A DNA stretch of 64,000 bases from contig JAALGZ010000003.1 in NCBI GenBank assembly GCA_015227615.1, positions 1,922,001 through 1,986,000 on the forward strand, written 5' to 3'. The notes beneath the pieces are model-generated. The model did no database searches. It had not been told where the DNA came from and saw nothing but the letters and a program-made list of their open reading frames with translations. The DNA is from Labyrinthula sp. Ha (taxonomy: Eukaryota > Sar > Bigyra > Labyrinthulida > Labyrinthulaceae). The position numbers and the translations under genes are program-made. Position 1 is the first letter of the stretch. Each line of letters begins with the position of its first letter. Below, in pieces: positions 44,895-57,900 of this stretch.

Positions 44895-47639
44895 TTTCCT
44901 AGGGTAATGCCAGCTTGTTCTCTATAAAAGGATCATCAGTGTGTTCTGTGTCACAGGGTGCAAAACATTTCAATCAACTTGGATGTGATATTTTTACGTT
45001 ATTGTTTGATTAATAAAAAGTATTATAAATTCTGAAATAATAATATAGAATATTGAACTAATTAATTTAAAGGTTCATTAGACAATGAACTGCTGACACG
45101 ACATTCTAGTCTAAACTGAGTAGCATACGATAATTGCAGGATTCATTATTATTCTTCCATGAATTTATACCAAAATTAGTTGCAATATATTTGAGCACTA
45201 GAAAAAAAATATTTTCTCTATGCAATTTTTGTGTATATTAGATTTCTTAAAAACTTTCTGCTGCACTGGACAGGTGATTTGTGAAATAATGAAACTTTAG
45301 CCACTTCGCTCTTTCTGGAATATTAAAAAAAAATAATAACAATTCCCCTTCCTGATTAAAACAAAGTCTCTAGAAATATTTCATTAAAATGACACTGTAA
45401 TTCTTGAATAAGAGACAGTTTCTTTCTGTGCACAAAATACAAACTAAGAGTACTAAGAAAGCAGGACCTGGGTTAAGAGGCCTGTGATTTTCCCGATTGA
45501 TGCATGGCTCACATTTCCATGCCAAATAAAGTTTTTATATTTTTTGCTGTGATTAGTTTCTTTATCTACACGAGCTTGGAATTGAGGTCATCGTGTACAT
45601 TTGTTTATTTTGATACTATTCCAGGGAAACATATATATATTCTCTTTAGATACGCGGGTATTGAAAGTTTTGAACTTAGTGAAAATATGTATACACATAT
45701 AATTATTTATTTATAATTTTATTAAAAAAACAGATAAAATAAAGCATATAACCATAAGAATTGCAAATAACTTAGTACAGAAACTAAAATACAGCGAGTT
45801 TGTTACTTTCCTAAAGTTAGAGTAAATTAAAGTTGGCAAAATAAATTTACGATCTTTTTCTCCCAGGATTTGTTCACACTTCTAAAACAAAATAACTTTA
45901 GTATAATAAAATATAATGTATATAGCTTCACTCCCTTAAAAACCCTTCAAGAAAATAATATTTAAAGTGTTTTCCGTGTAGTAATATGAAAAAAAAAGTT
46001 AAATTCTTAGGATTTGACAGATATTTGAAGCAATTCTTACAGTTATTCTTTATAATGTGGGGTGACTGAGGCAACACTTGATGATGACTAAGGTACAATT
46101 AGATTCCATATCTATTTACGAAATGTAATAACTCCTAAATTACATAATTAAGGAAAAGATACTTATAATGTAAACAATTAAAATCATTTTTACGTATAAA
46201 GTCTATTAAATTCTAGTAGCTCAGACTAATGCTTAATTAGAAACTAAGCTTATGTTTAAAGATAAATTTATTTTTATACTGTTTTAAGGAAAATAATTAT
46301 GGATTTTATTCCTAGATTCTTTTTCTGCAAGGATACTTATGCAGGATTCGGACCTTGAAGATACTCAACACATGGGGCTAATTCCAATACGCGTGTGTAG
46401 GATACGTAGTATTGAGTGGTGTATTACCGCACATTAAAAAAATTTTAAAATACACCCTCATTGAATTCACAGACTACTTTGATTCTTAGTGTGATGAAAA
46501 TAAATATTGAAGTCCTGTATGTCGCTCGTACAACTAGTTTATGTACAAAAATGATTTTTAAAGTCCTGAGGACATACGTGTTTAATAAAATTTTATTAAG
46601 TTTTACCATTGTAAAACCACAACTTTTCCACTAATCTTAACTAAAGGGAGAAATTAGCATCAAGAACAGATTGTAGAGAACAATTCGATTTTACTATCAC
46701 TTTTAGAAAGATTTAAAAACCAAAATGTTTTTTTCGTTTTAGTAGAATAGGTATTACATTAATCAAATTCCTTTTCCACATCCCATATAGATGATTGAAC
46801 TGACTTTTTCAGCTAATGAAACGAATCTTTATAAAAATTTTTTGAAAATACTTTAACGGTAAGGTATATTTAACCACATTTAAAGCAAACCGGTTTTAAT
46901 TTTTTGTTTGGCGACATATATAACGATTTTCCAAGTGTTTTTTGATACCGATAGTGACAAAAGAAATGAAACTCGGAACCAGCGAGTTATATAAATATAG
47001 TTATTAGAAGTTAAAAGATTAGAATAAAATGCATGTTAAAGTTTCCTTATGTTTTGAGCCTTTTAAACTTAAAGTAAAACTATCAAGCTTTCAAACGCGC
47101 GAAAAGAAAACTTATTGCAACATGTTTCCAACAACGAGCTAGAAACATCACGGGCAACTTCTGTAATGCTACATATATAGCACAAATTATTAGAATATTT
47201 ATTTACTTCTCGTTGTAGGTGTTTTCATTAGGTTGAACCTCTGCATATTATTAGTTATTTGAGAATTGGCATGCACTGCTATTGTTGGTGATAGCCTCAA
47301 AATATTTTTGTTGAATTTTCTTTCATGCAATGATTCGCCACTAGTATGAGTTTCATCTACGAAATTTTATCCAACTCCCACTTTATACTAAGCTATATGT
47401 AATGAGGGGTTACATGGATCTTTTTAAATGAGTGGGGGGTATTCTTACCCTGAGATGTTTCATTTCACAAGCTTTTTCTTGGTTGATTCGTATTTTTGGC
47501 AATTAAAAAACACAAGATCAGTTGGATAAAATTTCAATCAAGAATGTATAATAATTCAAAATAAGGGCAGGGATATACAAAGAAATTTTTATAAAACAAC
47601 CAAACGAACTGAGATTATAGCCAGATGCTGCAGAATTCT
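44895..47639. other. Gene-poor AT-rich stretch upstream of UMPS
   Basis: No gene is recognised over 2.7 kb. The UMPS promoter should lie in the first few hundred bases. A 70-codon frame at 45504-45716 starts with a hydrophobic segment (VFIFFAVISFFIY), but nothing else supports it as a gene. Confidence 0.45.
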
Positions 47640-49540
47640 ACTTCAGCTGGTCATATGACAAAGAAAGAAAAAATTTATATTGAAGGGCAATTACAGATGT
47701 CTAATAAGAGTTCTTGCTACTCTTCGAAGGTTGATCTACAGAAAATGGATTTAGAGAATAGAAAACTTCGGATATGCAAAATTTAATGTGGAAATAACAA
47801 GAATTGCCACTTTGAAATAAACATTGAATTTATGTTGGCAAGAAAGATTAACATTGTTATTGTAACTAATATAAGTTACCTTGGAAATGAGTTTAAAACT
47901 TATCAAAGTGAAAAAAAGTTACACTTTAGAGCTTACTTACAATTAAATCAGGCTTGTTCAAACATTACGAAATACGTAGACAATCATAAATCACAAAGAA
48001 TGGGCTCACTCAAGAGAGAGTTCTCTGGTGGTTAATTTGACAAAAAAATTAATTAAATGAAAAATTGAAAAGGGTGAAACTATTAATAAAGCTACAGGAG
48101 ATACAACTATGGGGGGCTTTAATTACTGTGATGAAAGATGTATGACCAGAGGTGGAGTTTTCAGGATCTATTTCAAGAAATCTTAAAATGACGGAAGACA
48201 ATTAAATGGATTAAATTTTCAAGAAAACAATCAAATACATCTTTCTAGTGTTCTTCCCGGGTTTATTATAACCGATACAATATGTAATATTTCTTGTTAC
48301 AATATTCTTGCTATACTTTCTATAGATGTATATTGTGATGTAAATATATTTTTGGACATGCGCTAATGGAGACCAACAACGCCCAGATGAAATCAATCGC
48401 CAGAAATTATTTAGCTTGGGAAATGCTAAAATAATTCTGAGTGATTCATAAAATCTCTTGGCCCGGTTGGGTAAGTAACTAGATGTGGCATGTGTGCATT
48501 GTGTTAGACATTTTCTAGAATCTCGTGGATTTGGTTGCAAATCGTTATCTAGGGCAACTCTAGTTGCCTATTGTAGTAGTATAGATAAAGTGATACTTCA
48601 GACTTTATATCCCCCATACTTATGATTCCTTTTCTTGAAAATCTGTTAGCAAAATTTCGCTATAAAACCTATTAAAATTTCCTAAAAATCATATAAGAGA
48701 AGGACGATCTGTGCTAGATATTTACTCAAGAGAGATTGACTTTTACAAACAAAGTCAGCTACCCAGTTATAACCTATGCACAACATATTCAAAGCTAGAT
48801 CAGGATTAAATTAATCATAAAGAAAGTAGTATGTGAATAAGGTGGTAACAATTAGAATGATTTTGTTATGAAGTATGGATTAAAAATCCTGTGCAAATCG
48901 AAAATGGTGATTCATAAAGATGCAGCCATATCTGATGAGATACATCAATATATTCAAGTTTAAAGTCGTAAAGTTTATAAGTACTATATCTAGCTAAAGA
49001 TATTTGATACTGGATATGAAGATTTGAACAGAAACATAAAACAGCGTACATCGTGAAAATTTTAGGGAAAATGGCAAAATTATTCCTACAGTTTCCCGGT
49101 TTGATTGGATAAAGACGGATTCCTCCTAAAAACACTTTATCGGAACATGCATTAAGAAAAAATGGTAGATATTTGAAAAACAATTTCTTCATGAAATATA
49201 AAATTATCGACATCATCCTATGTATGACAAAGATTTAAAAAAACTACCAGACTTCGTTTATCTCTATATAACATGATGGGTTCCCAAGTTAACATTCCGA
49301 ACTTAACAAATTTGAAAGCTCAAAATAAATATTCTACTGAATATTAAACTTTCATGTCCAAATATGTCTTGCTTTGCAATGACGATTCCAGTTCTAGTGA
49401 ACGAGGGAGAAAGGTGTTCTGAGCTGTTCGAACGATGTGATATTCTTGAAGAAAAATATAAATGATGTACTTGAAAGCGTTTCTCGTCACTAATAAAGTT
49501 TCTCACAGGAGTCTGCACTAAATGTAAAATCACCTCTCAG
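47640..49540 (+). mobile_element. MULE transposase relic, B'-like family
   Basis: Fragments recall the relic at 5281-7216. KNCHFEINIEF followed by YLGNEFKTYQSEKK is near 47800-47900. CDERCMTRGGVFRIYFKK, one in-frame TAA and QLNGLNFQEN are near 48130-48225. LGNAKIILSD with a decayed VRHF segment is near 48415-48520, and a late piece lies near 48900. Stops and frame changes are frequent. No ends or terminal repeats are identifiable. Confidence 0.65.
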
Positions 49541-52500
49541 CATAAAACAAATACACAAGAGAGGCTGTTTTAAATACTTAACTTCAAAACTTTATTTTTT
49601 GTCTTTAGCAGTATTTTTTCTTTAACTTTGAATTTCTTATTCTTTGAATCGTATATTAATGCTGGGAATTCAAACTGAAACTTCATACCCTAACCCGAAT
49701 CTATCATTTGAGTCCATATTCTAGGTGTAAGCCACTTTCAACCTCTTACTGTTTTCAATATATATATATATATATATATATTTAGCCTTGAACATATATT
49801 ACTTAAGTTAAATTCATAACTCTCGTACATTTCTATAGAGATGGTACTCTTCCACCTAGTCACTTGATAACAAACAGCTTCCAATAAGCTTTGGAGTTCA
49901 CACTTCAATCGGAAAACCTTTTTCAATATGAGAACTTTCCAAGTATTCAAAGTTAACAATATAAACCGCAAATCAAAAGTCCATTTTTTTATTTCTTTCA
50001 TTATTGTTCTTATTAAACATATGGAGACGCATTTCGCACATTTCAACCATGTACATTTAAATTTCCTTGTTCAAGAATTTCTAAGAAGTACTAAAAACTT
50101 CGATCCCTACATCCACTCTTCAACCTGAAATGTCGTTAGCTTATCTATCCGTATTTTCTATCAACGGTACTTTTACTTTTAAACGAATAAAAGGCAGAAA
50201 ATTTTCAAATTGGCTCGATCCGAATATTGACCCTTAAGTCCTCGATATTTTCAACTTCGATTTTGTTTGTAATCGTTGTTGAACATTATTGTTACATATA
50301 TTTTATCTCGATAGCTAAAGGTAGAATTAATGGATTCTTTTCTTGAGCTTTATCTCAGGTAGATGTTTTTATTCTTAGCTAAATTTCTATCATATACGGA
50401 TAATAAAACTTAAACTTTTGAATGGTTTAACATTTCCATACATTCGTATTTTTTTTCAATTATACTTTCCTGTAATATATTAGTATACATAGATATAGCT
50501 GGTAAACGTTTGAATATTTTTCTGTGTCTCTCTTTGCTTTAAACTGATCTTCAGTGATATTTCTACATTTATTTCTTCAAGGAAGTTTTACTTTTGATTT
50601 GAAATTCTGCAATTTAGTTGTGAAAATTTTAAAAGAATAATTAAAATACTGGTATAAAAAACACCTGAGTGCTGAAATATAGTGAAAAACCTTATAGTTG
50701 TTTGTGAATCGAGACATTGAACATTTATTTTTGGGCCAAGGTTTCCTATTGAATAAGATGACATACCTTTACTCAGTTTGGGTAGAATTCTCAAATCCGA
50801 TGAAGTGACATGAGGATATAACGTTAAGCCAGAAGAATCCTTAGAAGCTAGAATGTTGCAATTTTAGATTGTTCTAATTTTCGCACTAGTTCATCTTCCC
50901 GTGAGGTATTACTGTTTTTATTCTGCAGATATATGGATAAATATTCATATAAGAAAGAAAAGGATTTGTACTCTAAAGTATGCTAATACTTTTAGGTTAA
51001 GAGGAGCCAAACCTAACCTATAAAATATTATGTTAATTTAAGTACTTACTCAACTCTAATATTCTGTCTGCATTTGATCATTACAATTTTTTCTTTAAGA
51101 GACAAAAAAGAGATGAGACTCCAGGATGTCTCCAGTTCACCAGATTTAAATTAAACTGTCATTATAAATTCGTGAACAAATGCGTATGAATGGCTTAAGT
51201 TGACTATTTAAGAAGAACCGCATTAAAATATTTATTTTATAATATAATTGAATTCTATAATATAGTTTCGTATATTAAAGGGTGAATAGCAGCTCAATTG
51301 CAATGGTAAAACTATTGATCTCAATTTGAAAGATGTGTAGATAGGCTGTGATGAGAATTCCATGGTTGAACAATTCTAGCTGAAACTTATATCGGAGCTT
51401 CTCCCTACAAAGACATGTCTATATCCAGTAATGTTGAATATAACACGTTGGCCGCAAATGATAATTTTGCGAATATGACAAAAAGCAACCTTCATAGAAG
51501 AGTTATACCATATTATTGGCATATAAAAATTAATCATGTTTCTAATTTCGACCATTGGATCAACCTGAGGTATAAGTATACGAATAGAAATATTTATTTC
51601 CTAAACACACAATTATTATAAATGTTATATGTTTCACTCTTTCTGAGCAAGAAAGCCTAAGAACGAGGCTAACCGTAATGACCACATCTTCCAATTTATA
51701 CTGATTGATCTAGTTTGCCTCTCTGGTTATCCATGTAGACTTGTATTGAACTTTTTGTCCCCCATACCTAACTTCAATTCTCAATATCGACTGTGCTAAT
51801 TCTTGAATTCGATGGGGCTTTCTTATCTTTGAAATTCTGACGGACAGAAAGTTTGTCAAGTTTAAGAAAGTTATGCTCCTCTTCTTTGCAAACCACTAAG
51901 TCAAAAATAGCTTGTAAGACAAAATCATTAATAACGGTGTTGGGAACAAACAAAGAACCTCGCTAGTTCATTAAGAGTAAGTTTCTTTCAGATATAACTC
52001 AATGGGAACACCTTAGCAGCTTGGAGTGGCAGATGCTATGAAAACAACGTTTATTCCAATAAAAAAACTGCTTAGATGGTATACTACATTTATTTACAGC
52101 AAAATTACTCATTCAATGATAAAAGACATTGTCACCTGTACTTTTTAGCTTTTCGAGCACTTAGAACAAAACCATTGCTTAATAACCCCTGGCATCGAAC
52201 ATAATGTTGAAATTAACATTAAGATAGTAGCAAGAATGCACGTGATACAGTCAAGGAACCAAGAACCGGAGCTATAGTTATGTATAACACATTGTGCAAG
52301 AATAGTTGTTTTATCCATGACGGTTTTAATTTGTTCCTTGCCGCAAGATGGTCCATAATTTCGATGTGGGATACACTCTTGAGCACTGTTAAAACCATAT
52401 AGATATACAAAAACTCTTAACGATATCTTAGGTTGCAACATTTATATTAAGTTTAGTGTTTAACAAGCGCGAGCATATACAAGTAGCTCATATGAGACAA

Positions 52501-52874
52501 GGTAGTGTCTAAAACCTATGACACGAGAGGAATATATTTTTTCTATTGTCATCTTTTAATTTTGACTTGATAAAAAAGGTATAATCTCGGGTAGAAACAT
52601 AACTTCGCCGATAGATATATTCTTGAAGAAGGCGAAGTTTTTTCTTTTCGGGGTTTCTGTTTCAGATCTTAAGAGTGTACAATATATTTCAGAATTAGGG
52701 ATAACAATATGGTATTACCAGGTAAGAATGCGTTACAAAAACCCGACAAAACACAATGGGACTCACAAACATGAAGTTGGTATCTCGGAGTTCGGATAAT
52801 TCGAGCCTTGTTCTACAGAGTCTGGTTAAAAACTGAAGAAAAATATATTCCAAAGACCTAGAAAAACAATACCA
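49541..52874. other. Gene-poor AT-rich stretch upstream of the aldo-keto reductase
   Basis: No gene is recognised over 3.3 kb. A (TA)n run of about 24 bases stands at 49758-49781 within the region next to the MULE relic. The frame at 52145-52441 (minus) has a hydrophobic segment but no family features, and is not called. Confidence 0.45.
49758..49781. repeat. (TA)12 microsatellite
   Basis: A pure TA dinucleotide run of about 24 bases. Confidence 0.95.
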
Positions 52875-53894
52875 ATGAAAACGATCACTTTCGGAAATGG
52901 GCCAGCAGAGCTCAGTGTGTCTACGATATCTTACGGAGCAATGGGGTTAACAGTTGTTTACGAAGAAAAGCTTGTGACAGAGGAAGAAGGATTAGTAGCT
53001 CTGAGAACGGCTTTTGATGCTGGAGTTCGGCATTTTGATACAGCACAGGCATATGTCAGGGTTGCCCCTGACAAGTCGATTGAACACAACGAAGTACTTG
53101 TTGGAAAATTCTTGAAGAGTTTGACTATTGAGGAGAGAAAAGAAGTGACGGTAGCAACAAAATTTGCCACCCTTTCAATGGACATGAAGCCTTTAACTGA
53201 ATTTGATGAAGTGGCTTTTTTTAAGGCGTGTGATGACTCTTTGAATAGATTAGGCGTGGATTCAATTGACCTTTATTACAGTCATAGAATCTACCCAAAG
53301 TCTGTGCCGATTGAAACCTGGATGAATGGATTTGTAAAATTATTCGAGCAGGGAAAAATTAAGAGAATTGGTTTGAGCGAAGCCACAGAAGAAGTAATTA
53401 GGGCTGCCAACGCTATTCATCCCATTACTTGTATTCAACAAGAATGGAGTTTGTTTGCAAGAGACTTGGAAAAAGATTTAGTTCCTGTATGTAAGGAGCT
53501 TAACATCGGCATCATTGCATACTCGCCAGTTGGACGAGGATTCTTGGCTGGTAAGTTTGAAACTGAGAAACCGACAGGCTTTAGATCTACTGTTCCATAC
53601 TTGAATGGTGAGAATGCGAAGAAGAATCAAATCTTGCTGGATCAGATTAAAGAACTTGCTGCTTCTAAAGGCTGCTCTGCTAATCAACTCTGTTTGGCGT
53701 GGCTGGTTTATAAAGGGGCTGTTCCAATTCCAGGATCAGCAAAACCGCATCACATTATCAGTAACTGTGAAGCTGCAGATGTTGAATTAACTGCGGCAGA
53801 GATTAAGAAGTTGAATTACATCGGGGACCAAGTAAGTGGAATGCGTGGCGATGCAGCGTATATGTCGCTTACCTATCATGCTTACGATTCTTAA
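52875..53894 (+). CDS. Aldo-keto reductase, AKR13/pyridoxal reductase-like
   Basis: Aldo-keto reductases reduce aldehydes and ketones with NADPH in a TIM-barrel. This 339-residue frame has D55 and Y60 of the catalytic tetrad in HFDTAQAY, the lysine in VATKFA, and the histidine in YYSHRIY. The GKIKRIGLSEATEEVI segment follows near residue 160, and the cofactor-binding end contains IAYSPVGRGFLAGKF and VPIPGSAKPHH. The pattern resembles the IolS/AKR13 group of general aldo-keto reductases; the substrate cannot be fixed. No intron is seen. Its TAA lies only 6 bp from the stop of the convergent TPR gene. Confidence 0.93.
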   Translation: MKTITFGNGPAELSVSTISYGAMGLTVVYEEKLVTEEEGLVALRTAFDAGVRHFDTAQAYVRVAPDKSIEHNEVLVGKFLKSLTIEERKEVTVATKFATLSMDMKPLTEFDEVAFFKACDDSLNRLGVDSIDLYYSHRIYPKSVPIETWMNGFVKLFEQGKIKRIGLSEATEEVIRAANAIHPITCIQQEWSLFARDLEKDLVPVCKELNIGIIAYSPVGRGFLAGKFETEKPTGFRSTVPYLNGENAKKNQILLDQIKELAASKGCSANQLCLAWLVYKGAVPIPGSAKPHHIISNCEAADVELTAAEIKKLNYIGDQVSGMRGDAAYMSLTYHAYDS

Positions 53895-53900
53895 GTTAAT

Positions 53901-54935
53901 TTATGTCGCAGAGGACTGAGTTAACTCTTCAAGAATGTTGTTTACATGAGCCAATTTTTCTGTATATTCAGTTTCATCCATACGATTCTTCCTAAACTGA
54001 AGAACCTTTTTCAGCAGAAGAAAAGTATTCTTGGCTTGCTCTGTGTTACCCCAGCTCCAGTATAGAATGCCTAAACTGTTCAAGGCTGCACAAAACTCTT
54101 TCCCAACTTGATTAAAATCAGACAGAGATTTTAATTCTTCAGAATTAAGAGTTTCTATCTGATCGACTCTAGAACTGTTCAATATAGCTACAATCTTCGC
54201 TACATCATTCTTGGAAAGCAAGGAAGCTAAAGAGCTAATGAGCATGTTCTCAGCGTCACTAAAATCTCCTTGTTCCAATAGTATATCCCCTAATCGCTCA
54301 TAAAAAAAACTTTTCCATTTTCTTGCAACTAAGTCTCCATTAGGTATTTGGTTCTGAATATAACCAATTGCTTCTTTATAAACCTGCTTCAGTAAGAGCT
54401 TTTCATTAGATTTTTGGTAGTTTTCAGCTTGAAGGTAATGTATCTTCAAAACAGATTCGGATCCAAAAGAGCTAGGTGAGAACTTTGTCTCCGAAATCAT
54501 AATACTTTTTGCCTGTTTCAACTTTTGTGATGCAGAAAAGAAATCTCCTTCAAGTTGCAACTCCTCAGTTTCCTTTAAGAGTTCCTTTACACGAACTGGA
54601 AGTTTATCATGGTAAAAACTCTTGTACCCATAAATTAGTATCAAACATGCAGCTATCAAAGCAGCCCCTATCTTAGCCTCTCTCATCATAAAACGACCAA
54701 AATCTTTTTCACTGTTCCCCATAAATCTCAACACTTTGTCAAACCCAACTTCTTTAGATCTCTCGATTACATTAATATCAACTCGCAGTTTCTTCTCATC
54801 ATTTAAACTGCTTAACTTTCTCTTTGGAAACTTTTTTATGTTCTTTATTAGATAATCGTTAATTGATTTCGTTCTTCTAAAGTAATTCATCATCAAGTTA
54901 TCATTACATTTTGTTCCGATGACTAGTGACGTCAT
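53901..54935 (-). CDS. TPR membrane protein, probably mitochondrial (Mgr3/TTC19-like)
   Basis: This 344-residue protein has a basic N-terminal part (RRTKSINDYLIKNIKKFPKR) and a single membrane helix at about 89-104 (IGAALIAACLILIYGY). A helical C-terminal part is built of TPR-like pairs: LLKETEELQLEGDFFSASQK, FFYERLGDILLEQGDFSDAE, and ALNSLGILYWSWGNTEQAKN. This layout recalls mitochondrial inner-membrane proteins such as Mgr3 and TTC19, but the assignment is by pattern only. Starting at Met15 or Met16 (MMNYFRRTK) would give a more typical presequence. Before the LINE landed, its start codon lay about 28 bp from the start of the divergent gene at 58961. Confidence 0.8.
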   Translation of the reverse strand: MTSLVIGTKCNDNLMMNYFRRTKSINDYLIKNIKKFPKRKLSSLNDEKKLRVDINVIERSKEVGFDKVLRFMGNSEKDFGRFMMREAKIGAALIAACLILIYGYKSFYHDKLPVRVKELLKETEELQLEGDFFSASQKLKQAKSIMISETKFSPSSFGSESVLKIHYLQAENYQKSNEKLLLKQVYKEAIGYIQNQIPNGDLVARKWKSFFYERLGDILLEQGDFSDAENMLISSLASLLSKNDVAKIVAILNSSRVDQIETLNSEELKSLSDFNQVGKEFCAALNSLGILYWSWGNTEQAKNTFLLLKKVLQFRKNRMDETEYTEKLAHVNNILEELTQSSAT

Positions 54936-54952
54936 TAAAAATAAGAAAAACG

Positions 54953-54965
54953 TTAAAGAGGAAAT
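54953..54965. repeat. Target-site duplication of the LINE, left copy
   Basis: TTAAAGAGGAAAT, 13 bp, identical to 58950-58962. The two copies bracket the non-LTR element exactly. Confidence 0.9.
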
Positions 54966-57900
54966 AAGTTTTTGGGAAACGGAAAATTTGGAAACAAAGT
55001 AACCGTTATGAGTTCCGGCAACACTCAGGCAGTTGAAAGACAGTCACCAGTCAATGAAGCGCAAGATTCCAGAGCAATTTCAATTCTCTCTTTGAATGTT
55101 GATCTTCTCACCTCCTACAAGCTCAGGTCTATCGAGGGATATGCCCTAACTGCCGATACAAACGTCCTTGCAATACAGGAAGTTGGTAGTAAAGGAGCGG
55201 AATACCTCGAGAGAGAAAGCTTCTCTAAACTAAACTGATTTACAACAGATATCTATAAGAAAAAAGACACAGAAAAAAGGAAGATCAATATTTTAGCAAT
55301 ATATATTCCAACAGGAACATGGACAAAGAAGCAGAAAAAGCATTTGATGAAGATAGAATTTTGGGTGTTAAAACTAAAATTAACTCTAAAAGCTATTATA
55401 TCATCAATATCTATGCACCATACAGAGAAAAAACAGTGAAAAAATACAGCTAGTTTTTAACAAGACTCCAGAAAACGATCTCACTAAAAAGGAAAAAAGA
55501 TCTCATGATAATCCTAGGCGACTGGAACGCTCAAATACGGCACAACGAAGTGACAAGCAATGAAAACTACGGATACACGACAAGAACGAACAGGAACGGC
55601 AAAATACTTCGGGACTTTTTGAACAAGTACAATCTCGCCATCGTCAACTCATACTTCGCTACTGGTGCAAAGAATACAAATAGTCATGTAACATACTATT
55701 CAAAGCATAAGAATAATCAGAAACGCTCAGAAATAGATTTCATCATAGCGTGTAAGAGCAGCACCCCACTATTCCGAAAAATCCGGATAAAAAGAAAACT
55801 AGGAGAGAAGATCCACAATAGAACAAAGTTTGATCATCAACCAGTTGAAGCACTAGTCTCACAAAAGTTTAGGAAATACTCCAACCAAAACCCAAAGATG
55901 CATTGAAACTACAAAGAGCTCTTCAAAATTGACGCAAACCGCTGGAAACTAAACGAAGAAATACGACAAGGCTTTGAAGAAGAAATAGCCAAACTCCCAC
56001 CATCCAACAACTCTGAAAAACAATCAAGACTAAACTTCCAAACATTCAAGTCAACAGTAAAGCAAGCCATTGAAAACTGTATCCCACTGGTGGCACACGA
56101 GCGGCTCTACAGAACATCTTCAGATAGAACAGAAACTCTATTTGAAATAAGAAGAAGACTGTGGAAATCTCTAACTGAAAATGAATCTAAAATACTAAAA
56201 AAGATGATAAGAAAAAGTACCTTGAATGACTACAAAACCCTGTTGAACTTTCAAGTAAGAAGAATAGATACAACTATGGCAAAAAATGATATCCATGAAG
56301 CTTTCAAATAAGCGGAAAGGATATCAGGAAAAAAGCGGAAACCTCAATGCACCATTACCATGGAAGATGGAAAATACCTAAACGATAAAAAACGAGTAAA
56401 AGTATTCCAAGAATATCTTCAACTCACTAAAAGAAACAGAGATGAAAACATCATTGATACTGAACTGGATATTCCTGAAGCCAAAACTGAAGATATCGAT
56501 ATATCTCCTCCGACTTTAGAAGAACTTGAAGAGACGGCGAAAACGCTAAAGAACTATAAAGTACCCGGACCTGATGGAATCACAAACGAAATTCTAAAGA
56601 ATAACAAAATAGTATTGAAATACTTGCAGCAACTTGCAGAAGAACTATTTTTAGATCCAAGTGGCCTGAACAAAGATGAGCTTATATCTCTCTCTACTGG
56701 GAACATCATCTTCCTATACAAAAAAGGAAACCATCAACTTCCTTCCAACTATAGGCCAATATCTTTGCTTAACACTCCTTACAAACTAATCACTAAGATA
56801 ATAAACAATAGATTAAAGAATATCCTGGAGAGAACAGTATGAAGCTATCAGTCTGAATTTCGAGAAAATACGGGAACTAGACAAAAAATTCAACTCCTCT
56901 TGAACCGCTGTAAACTCAGCCAAATGGAGAACTCGAAGATACTATGTCTCTTTATAGATTTCAAAAAGGCTTTTGACTCTTGTAAACATCCTTTCCTTGA
57001 ACTTAGTTTGAAAGAGAGAAAAGTTCCTGCTAACTTTGTCGATATAATTCTTTACCTATATAAATATGCTGCAGTTCAAGTGAAGATAGGAAAAGATATA
57101 AGTGACAGAGTAGAAATAAACAAAGATGTGTTACAAGGTGATTCACTCAGCCCCACGTTATTTGTACTTTTGCTAGACTCTCTGCTTCGAAGGATAAAAA
57201 AGAAAATAAACTTGAACTTTCCAGAAGCAGAGTTCTCTTTTCAAAACATTCTTCGATTTGCAGACGACCTTTTTATCTTGAGCAAAGATAGAAACATATT
57301 GAAACATTTTGTCCAATGTGAAGAAGAACTTTCACAGTTGTCTGGCCTAAGAATAATTATACAGAAAACTCAACTCATGGAAATAGTCAGAATAAGGAAG
57401 CTTAGAGATAAGCTTTCAGACACTGCAATTCAACAACTGGTCAATAAACACACCTGCACCTCTTGTTCCAGAAACTTCTCGTCAAAAGATGCCCTTGTAG
57501 GACATGAAGCACAGTGTCTTGGACCGGGGACCGCGTTAGTTCGAAGTAGAAAGGGTATTACAGCAGTCGCTGCAGCTGAACTAAACTTCCTCTACAGCAA
57601 CATCCCAATAGAAGAAAACCTGGAAACCAACCTTGGAACCATCAAAGGAGTAAAAACCTTTAGATACCTTGGAGTGGATATAACAGCAACAGCTGAAACC
57701 CACGTTAACCCATCCGCTAGAATTCGCTCTGCACAAGAAACTCTCCGGAAATTGTAACCGATACTGAGGAGTAGTATGCTGACAGCCAGAAGGAAGAAGA
57801 ACATAGTGAAAGCACTTGTGGCCTTAAAAATCCAATATGGCAGCGAGTTCTGGAACATGGAAAACAAAGATACATCCAAAGCCTTGAACAAACTCTCTAG

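Noticed and set aside
45504-45716. Small hydrophobic reading frame of 70 codons
   Set aside because: It stands alone in gene-poor DNA, with no family features and no context; chance frames of this length are common in AT-rich sequence.
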